Shown here: positions 59,504 to 64,000 of the stretch, piece by piece
Numbering within the stretch: position 1 is the first letter of the stretch
Layout of the letters: the number at the start of each line of letters is the position of its first letter
NCBI GenBank assembly: GCA_018268935.1
Contig: JAFDVS010000114.1
Coordinates: 1-64,000, forward strand
Length of the DNA stretch: 64,000 nucleotides
Source of the DNA: Acidobacteriota bacterium
GTDB lineage: Bacteria > Acidobacteriota > Terriglobia > Bryobacterales > Bryobacteraceae
Reading direction: 5' to 3'
The notes under the pieces: model-generated
What the model was told of the DNA's origin: nothing
Database searches by the model: none
What the model saw: only the letters and a program-made list of their open reading frames with translations
Position numbers and translations under genes: made by a program

Positions 59504-60778
59504 TTGCATTACAAGGTGGGTGACCGGATCGGCGACTACCTCATCACCGGACACCTTGGTGCCGGAGCCGGCGGAGATGTATTCCGCGTCGAGCACTCCA
59601 TCACCGGCCGTATTGAGGCCTTGAAAATCCTGTACGCCACAGAGTCCCGCGAACGGGAGGAGCGAATCCTCCGCGAAGCCAAACTCCAGGCGCGGCTCAA
59701 TCATCCGAATATCACTGCCGTCCACAACGCCTTCTGGTGGAATGGCGACCTGGCACTCGTGATGGAACTTGTCGACGGCCAGTCGTTGAAGCAAGCGATG
59801 GCCAACGGTCCCCTCGCTCCTCCCTCCATTCTCCATTACGCTCGACAGATCTTGCGCGCTCTTGCCCATGCGCACCGCCGCCAGGTTATCCATCGTGACA
59901 TTTCCCCATCCAATATCCTCATCACAACCAAGGGACAGATCAAACTGACCGACTTCGGACTTGCCAAAGAGAAGGCCGGTCCCAATATCACCCAAGCCGG
60001 AACGTTGATGGGTTCCGTCTTCTACATCGCGCCGGAACAGGTTCGCTCATCCGCCGAGGTCGATTTCCGGGCTGACCTCTACTCCTGTGGGGCGGTTCTG
60101 TATGAGATGTACACCGGAGCAAAACCATTCGATGGCGGTAATGTTTTTGAACTGATGTTGGCTCAGGCCGAATCCGACCCCATACCACCATCGCGCCGCA
60201 ATGCAAAAGTCCCGGCACGCCTCGATGCTGTGTTGCTCAAAGCACTCCAAAAAGATCCACACGCACGCTACTCGAGTGCCTTGGATTTCCTGACCGCACT
60301 CGAAGGCGCCATCAAACCGCGGTGGTTGGCGCCGGCGTATGCTGCGGCGGCGTTTGTTGCCGTTTCAGCCATCGTCGGCGGCATTACCCTCAGTCCCAAG
60401 CCTGAAGCGGAAGCGGCGCCAATCCCTCCTCTCCCAATGCCCTCCGTAGCCATCCAGGAGCCCCCGTTTCCGCGCCCGCCTCTCAGTCTTCCCGCCATCC
60501 CGGACGAACCCCGCCCTTTGCCTGTCACACCTCAGCCTGCGCCTTCGCCGCCACCGCCCACCAACACCAAACGATCTGCCCGTATGCCTCGTGAACTGGT
60601 GTTAATCAGTCCAACAGACAAGACAGTGCCTGCTCTGCCTCCCGCGCCAGACATTGCCTCCAGCCCGGCAGAAGCAGCACCGCCATCCTTCAATCCGCCG
60701 CCACCCGGTCCACCGCTCAGGCGTGGCATCCTCCGGGGTGTCGTCCGTCGCATGAACATCTTTCGCCAGGAAGATTGA
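59504..60778 (+). CDS. PknB-type Ser/Thr protein kinase
   Basis: 424 residues from a TTG start with AGGAGA upstream. All catalytic elements are intact: glycine loop LGAGAGGDVF, Lys41 in EALKIL, HRDISPSN (residues 130-137) and DFGLAK (150-155), followed by YIAPEQVRSS. After the kinase domain comes one membrane helix (AYAAAAFVAVSAIVGGITL) and an exported tail of ~120 residues, very rich in Pro and Ala, possibly a wall-binding sensor. Paralogue of the inactive kinase before it. Confidence 0.92.
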   Translation: MHYKVGDRIGDYLITGHLGAGAGGDVFRVEHSITGRIEALKILYATESREREERILREAKLQARLNHPNITAVHNAFWWNGDLALVMELVDGQSLKQAMANGPLAPPSILHYARQILRALAHAHRRQVIHRDISPSNILITTKGQIKLTDFGLAKEKAGPNITQAGTLMGSVFYIAPEQVRSSAEVDFRADLYSCGAVLYEMYTGAKPFDGGNVFELMLAQAESDPIPPSRRNAKVPARLDAVLLKALQKDPHARYSSALDFLTALEGAIKPRWLAPAYAAAAFVAVSAIVGGITLSPKPEAEAAPIPPLPMPSVAIQEPPFPRPPLSLPAIPDEPRPLPVTPQPAPSPPPPTNTKRSARMPRELVLISPTDKTVPALPPAPDIASSPAEAAPPSFNPPPPGPPLRRGILRGVVRRMNIFRQED

Positions 60779-60793
60779 TACACTCACGTGTGA

Positions 60794-61234
60794 ATGCCCG
60801 AAGTGAATACCGTCGACGAATATTTGGCTGCGCTGTCTGAACCTGCCCGCAGTACCCTCTACCAGATTCGATCCATGATTCGCTCCATGGTTCCGGCCGA
60901 GGCAACGGAGATCATCAGCTACCGCATCCCTACCTTCCGCTACAAAGGGGCTCTGGTTGGCTTCGCCGCATTTCCGAAACACTGTTCCCTCTTTGTCATG
61001 AGTTCCACCTTGCTCGACAAAATGCAGCAGGACGTAAAAGGCTATCGCACCTCGAAAGGCACCATCCAGTTCCCTCCCGACAAACCTCTCCCCGCTTCGC
61101 TGATTCGCAAAATCGTCAAGGCCCGGCTTCTGGAAAACAAGGGATTTTCGGTTCGTAAGAGGAAGCCGGCGGTCGCTCCAAATCCTAAGAAACCAGCGCG
61201 AACGCCTTCTTCATCGCCTCAATCGTCACCGTAA
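60794..61234 (+). CDS. DUF1801 (YdhG-like) protein
   Basis: 146 residues. Pattern of the DUF1801 fold: VDEYLAALSEPARSTLYQIR, EIISYRIPTFRYKGALVGFA, and CSLFVMSSTLLDKM. The C-terminal tail is basic and Ser/Pro-rich (RKRKPAVAPNPKKPARTPSS). Function unknown; some relatives bind iron. Overlaps the convergent isomerase gene by 50 bases. Confidence 0.88.
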   Translation: MPEVNTVDEYLAALSEPARSTLYQIRSMIRSMVPAEATEIISYRIPTFRYKGALVGFAAFPKHCSLFVMSSTLLDKMQQDVKGYRTSKGTIQFPPDKPLPASLIRKIVKARLLENKGFSVRKRKPAVAPNPKKPARTPSSSPQSSP

Positions 61235-62057
61235 GGATCTGTTCCTTGGGCATGGCTCGCAGCGCGGCGTTGAACGGCTCAGGCCGCACCGGGCCATCGT
61301 AGCCTATTTCCACCAGCGCTGACAGGAATGTCTTCACATCAATCACTCCGGTGGCGCACGGCAATTCACGCTGGCTATCTACCTGCTTGTCCACACTGAG
61401 TCCCGCGGGAGCATCGTTCAAATCACACGACACAACGTCGGAGTTCCTGAGTGTCAGCAGGTCGGCCTTGGTTTCCTGGGCGGTGTACCAATGCCAGCTA
61501 TCCAGTACAAATCCAACGTTACGCTTTCCTGTCGCCGCGATCAGTTCCTTCGTTTCCGCCATCGTGTGGATAAATGGAAATTGCTGCGCGGACCAGTTCA
61601 ACTTGGGCCCCACATACTCCAATCCAAAACGGATCCCATGATCCTGAAGAACTCCGGCGATCGCCCCCAATCGCCGCACGTGCTGATCGAAGTTCGCGCG
61701 ATAGGTGAGCTTGTCGTGAGTTGGCCGCAGCCATGTCCCCACACGTGTTACACCGGCGCGCTGCAGCCCTTTTGCGTGCGCTGGCAGTGCCTTCATCCCC
61801 TCCTGAAACAACTCTTCTGCTCCCCGAAAGTCCACTCGAAGTCCGGCACTCCCCCAAACCAGACCACGCGACTGCATGAACTCCTGCATCTGCTTCAATC
61901 GGTCAGCGGAGACACCAGCAAGAAACTCGGAATTGGGCTCCACCGCCTCGTAGCCGTAGTCGTGAGCAAATTTGAGCGTCTCGTCCTGATCCGCTTTCAC
62001 GCCAATCGAACCAGGTGTGAGATGGATAGTCATCTTGCGATTCTTGCTGGTCTGCAT
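61185..62057 (-). CDS. Sugar phosphate isomerase/epimerase-family TIM-barrel protein
   Basis: 290 residues from the ATG at 62057 with GGAAGG 7 bases upstream. Xylose-isomerase-like barrel (AP_endonuc_2): FAHDYGYEAVEPNSEFLAGV, IRFGLEYVGPKLNWS, VGFVLDSWHWYTAQE, VSCDLNDAPAG and GPVRPEPFN. Acidic and His metal ligands are present. Substrate unknown. The start runs 52 codons further upstream but through a low-quality stretch. Overlaps the DUF1801 gene at the 3' ends. Confidence 0.8.
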   Translation of the reverse strand: MQTSKNRKMTIHLTPGSIGVKADQDETLKFAHDYGYEAVEPNSEFLAGVSADRLKQMQEFMQSRGLVWGSAGLRVDFRGAEELFQEGMKALPAHAKGLQRAGVTRVGTWLRPTHDKLTYRANFDQHVRRLGAIAGVLQDHGIRFGLEYVGPKLNWSAQQFPFIHTMAETKELIAATGKRNVGFVLDSWHWYTAQETKADLLTLRNSDVVSCDLNDAPAGLSVDKQVDSQRELPCATGVIDVKTFLSALVEIGYDGPVRPEPFNAALRAMPKEQILTVTIEAMKKAFALVS

Positions 62058-62181
62058 GCGGAGGCCTTCCTCACCACAACCCGCTTGTGGAAAAAATCCC
62101 ATATTCGGGCGTTTGTAAACTCTGATATTACCGGAACAAAACCATTCTCGTTCTCGTCCGTATATATAACAACAACGAGAA

Positions 62182-62234
62182 ACGCCTCTTCGAGACAACC
62201 CTTTCCCCAACACACCAACCTCTCGAAGAGGCGT
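62182..62234 (-). terminator. Large inverted repeat, probable terminator of the DUF2461 gene
   Basis: ACGCCTCTTCGAGA (62182-62195) pairs perfectly with TCTCGAAGAGGCGT (62221-62234): 14 bp with a 25-base loop. On the minus strand it follows the DUF2461 stop by a few bases and is followed by TTTCTCGTTGTTGTT, a U-rich tract. The loop is larger than usual for an intrinsic terminator, so an sRNA or processing site is an alternative. Confidence 0.6.
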
Positions 62235-62236
62235 CC

Positions 62237-62956
62237 TTATCGCAATCCTACCATCAAAGGATCCGGTGCGCGCTTCGTCAGTAGCGGCCGGTTCAGAAAC
62301 TCAACAAATGGGGTCATCGCCTGAAAGCGCTTCACAAACTCAGGCAGCAACTTTGTTGTAGTGGCAAGCTTCGCATCCATCCGTTCCGTATCGTAGAGAA
62401 CCCAGTGCTTGGCTCGCAACAAGTCGCCAGCCGGATGGTCCGCCGGAAATCCTTTGGGCATTCGTGCAAACTTCTCTCCCCACAGACCGCCCATCAACTT
62501 CCGTAACGTCGCGTTGTTGAGTATTCCCTCTAGTTCCCCATGGTTCTCCGCGATATGCGCCCGTAACAACCGTAGTTGTTCAGGCCCTGGCATGTACACC
62601 CCACCTGCTACTTCAATCTGCTCCGGAGAAACCGAAAAGTAAAACCCCGCACTCACATGCTTCTGCATGCCTGCTCGTGTCAGTGAGGCGGCGATATGTG
62701 TCTTGTACGGCGTTTTGTCATTGCTGAATCGAGTATCGCGGTAGATCCGGTATACTGCCCGCTTCGGCTCCGTGATGTACTGTGGCGCAAACCCCAACAG
62801 CTTCGCATTCAACGCCTCCACCATTTGCTCCATGGGAGCCTTCACACTTTCCTCAAAGACCTCCTTTCGCGGCTGAAACCACTCGCGCTGGTTGTTCTTC
62901 TTCAATCCCTTCAGAAATCGCATCCCCTCTTCGGGGAATCCGGAAAATCCTGCCAC
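62237..62956 (-). CDS. DUF2461 (TIGR02453) family protein
   Basis: 239 residues. Family features: GFPEEGMRFLKGLKKNNQRE at the start, YRIYRDTRFSNDKTPYKTHI, and GVYMPGPEQLRLLRAHIAEN. Function unknown, cytoplasmic. It ends just before the large inverted repeat. Divergent from murB; its ATG lies 27 bases from the murB ATG. Confidence 0.9.
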   Translation of the reverse strand: MAGFSGFPEEGMRFLKGLKKNNQREWFQPRKEVFEESVKAPMEQMVEALNAKLLGFAPQYITEPKRAVYRIYRDTRFSNDKTPYKTHIAASLTRAGMQKHVSAGFYFSVSPEQIEVAGGVYMPGPEQLRLLRAHIAENHGELEGILNNATLRKLMGGLWGEKFARMPKGFPADHPAGDLLRAKHWVLYDTERMDAKLATTTKLLPEFVKRFQAMTPFVEFLNRPLLTKRAPDPLMVGLR

Positions 62957-62970
62957 TCCAGCAACCCTCC

Positions 62971-62976
62971 TATAAT
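62971..62976 (+). promoter_or_regulatory. Perfect TATAAT box 7 bases before murB
   Basis: TATAAT at 62971-62976 followed by CGAAGAA and the murB ATG at 62984. A start at the usual 6-8 bases after the -10 box would fall on the start codon, giving a leaderless mRNA. No clear -35 box at 16-18 bases (TCCTGC). No Shine-Dalgarno. Confidence 0.55.
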
Positions 62977-62983
62977 CGAAGAA

Positions 62984-63934
62984 ATGACCTTTATACCAGC
63001 GCTGGAAGCGCTACCCGAAGTGGCTGTCCAGCGCGGAGTTCCTTTGAGCCAGTATACGCGTTTCGGCATTGGTGGCCCTGCCGATTTCCTCATCGAATCT
63101 CCCAGCGAGGAACAGTTTCTAAAGATCCTGCAGTCCGTCCAGAACAGCGGCTCCCCCTATCTGGTCCTCGGTGCGGGCACCAATCTGATTGTTCAGGACA
63201 CAGGCTACCGCGGGGTGATCCTCCGTTTCACTGGAAACTCAATTTCCTCTCAAGGCGGCTCCATTACTGTTGCTGCGGGAGCGGTCTTGCAGCATCTGGT
63301 CGATTTCAGCATCCAACAAGGCATGGAGGGGCTGCACACCATGACTGGCATACCCGGCTGGGTCGGTGCGGCTATCTATGGCAATGCCGGAGCCTATGGC
63401 CACTCCATCTCCGAATTCGTACAGCAGGTGCGCTTTTTTGACGGTACCGCCATTCGCACCTTCGATCAGTCCGCATGCCAGTTCACCTACAGGGAGAGCG
63501 TTTTCAAACGGCATAAGGAATGGATCATCCTCTCCGCTAGCCTTCAACTCCCAACCGGCAAGAAGGACAAACTGGCCGCCGAAGCTGCGCGAATTCTGGA
63601 AACCAGAAACGCAAAGTACCCGCCGGAGATGAAGTGTGCTGGCAGCATCTTCAAGAATCTCCTTTGGAGCCAACTCAGCGAAGCCGTGCGTTCCCAAGTC
63701 CCCCCCACCGTGGTGCGCGAAGGGAAGGTCCCTTCCGCCTGGTTCCTTGAACAGGTGGACGCGAAGGGCATCAAACTGGGTGGAATCGTCGTCGCTTCCT
63801 ACCACGCCAACCTGATTTACAACGAGGGCCACGGGACTGCAGCGGAGCTTTGTACGCTCATCCGTGATCTGAAAGCCAGGGTGAAAGCCCGGTTCGGTTT
63901 TGACCTGGAAGAAGAAGTCCAATACGTGGGCTAG
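62984..63934 (+). CDS. murB: UDP-N-acetylenolpyruvoylglucosamine reductase
   Basis: Reduces the enolpyruvyl group to form UDP-N-acetylmuramate in peptidoglycan synthesis, with FAD and NADPH, in the cytoplasm. The 316 residues show TRFGIGGPADFLIE, the FAD loop LVLGAGTNLIVQD, GIPGWVGAAIYGNAGAYG, and KCAGSIFKN with the catalytic Ser. ATG at 62984 fits the family start; the frame is open further upstream only antisense to the DUF2461 gene. No Shine-Dalgarno, but a perfect TATAAT 7 bases upstream. Confidence 0.95.
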   Translation: MTFIPALEALPEVAVQRGVPLSQYTRFGIGGPADFLIESPSEEQFLKILQSVQNSGSPYLVLGAGTNLIVQDTGYRGVILRFTGNSISSQGGSITVAAGAVLQHLVDFSIQQGMEGLHTMTGIPGWVGAAIYGNAGAYGHSISEFVQQVRFFDGTAIRTFDQSACQFTYRESVFKRHKEWIILSASLQLPTGKKDKLAAEAARILETRNAKYPPEMKCAGSIFKNLLWSQLSEAVRSQVPPTVVREGKVPSAWFLEQVDAKGIKLGGIVVASYHANLIYNEGHGTAAELCTLIRDLKARVKARFGFDLEEEVQYVG

Positions 63935-63999
63935 TGCATTGCCAGCAGGGTCCGGCTATCAAACTTCGGCTGGTCCAGACCGTGCAGGTGACCGGCCCT
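63931..63999 (-). CDS. Partial C-terminus of an unknown protein at the window edge
   Basis: A minus-strand frame is open from the window edge to the TAG at 63931-63933, reading ...GHLHGLDQPKFDSRTLLAMH. It would overlap the murB stop by 4 bases, as do other convergent pairs here. Only 22 codons are visible, so it is not identifiable. Confidence 0.3.
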   Translation of the reverse strand, partial: RAGHLHGLDQPKFDSRTLLAMH

Positions 64000-64000
64000 C

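Overview
The window looks like a chromosomal segment of an Acidobacteriota bacterium, most likely of the Solibacteres/Bryobacterales type. The reasons are a high-GC background, a very large Oar-like TonB-dependent receptor with an N-terminal carboxypeptidase-regulatory domain, a DUF1549/DUF1553 plus DUF1501 pair, many secreted PQQ-type beta-propellers, cytochromes and Tat-signal proteins, and bacterial Ser/Thr kinases. This placement is inferred from gene content only. I recognised no tRNA, rRNA, IS element or CRISPR array.

Layout: 1-15.7 kb is mostly minus strand. It holds an FAD amine oxidase, hemB, queA, a cyclase-family protein, an amidohydrolase, a galactose block (galK, small membrane protein, sodium:solute symporter), an isolated type VI-type contractile sheath protein (TssB and TssC domains in one chain), and an exopolysaccharide-type pair (GHL10-like hydrolase and TPR/outer-membrane barrel protein).

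15.8-30.65 kb is one minus-strand cassette of 14 reading frames encoding a small tailed particle. In transcription order it has portal, coiled-coil scaffold candidate, P22-like coat, a small head protein, head-tail adaptor, tail terminator, major tail protein, two tail chaperone frames joined by a clear -1 frameshift site (A AAA AAC), a very short tape measure, two distal-tail proteins, a large hub and a TIM-barrel-like tail protein. There is no terminase, protease, integrase, replication or lysis gene. The order matches gene transfer agents, so this is either a domesticated GTA-like particle or a prophage reduced to its structural genes. It is the most interesting system here.

30.9-41.5 kb is a plus-strand run of eight tightly packed genes for exported redox and surface proteins: two paralogous PQQ-like propellers, a catalytically dead SGNH protein, a c-type heme protein fused to a ComEA-like helix-hairpin-helix domain, a diheme peroxidase lipoprotein, a cupredoxin-like lipoprotein, a YVTN propeller lipoprotein and the TonB-dependent receptor. 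They look like one electron-transfer and uptake unit.

41.9-64 kb is mixed. It holds a CpaE-like ATPase, TIM-barrel sugar isomerase-like proteins, an MFS transporter, an IclR-HTH/periplasmic-binding-protein chimera with a clear palindromic operator, the PSD1/DUF1501 pair, a PQQ-dependent alcohol dehydrogenase with its cytochrome c (heme site CX4CH), an AhpD-like protein, an amidase, a pseudokinase/kinase pair, DUF1801 and DUF2461 proteins, and murB. Several head-to-head gene pairs have start codons only about 22-23 bases apart with -10-like boxes 7-9 bases before the ATG, which suggests leaderless transcription.
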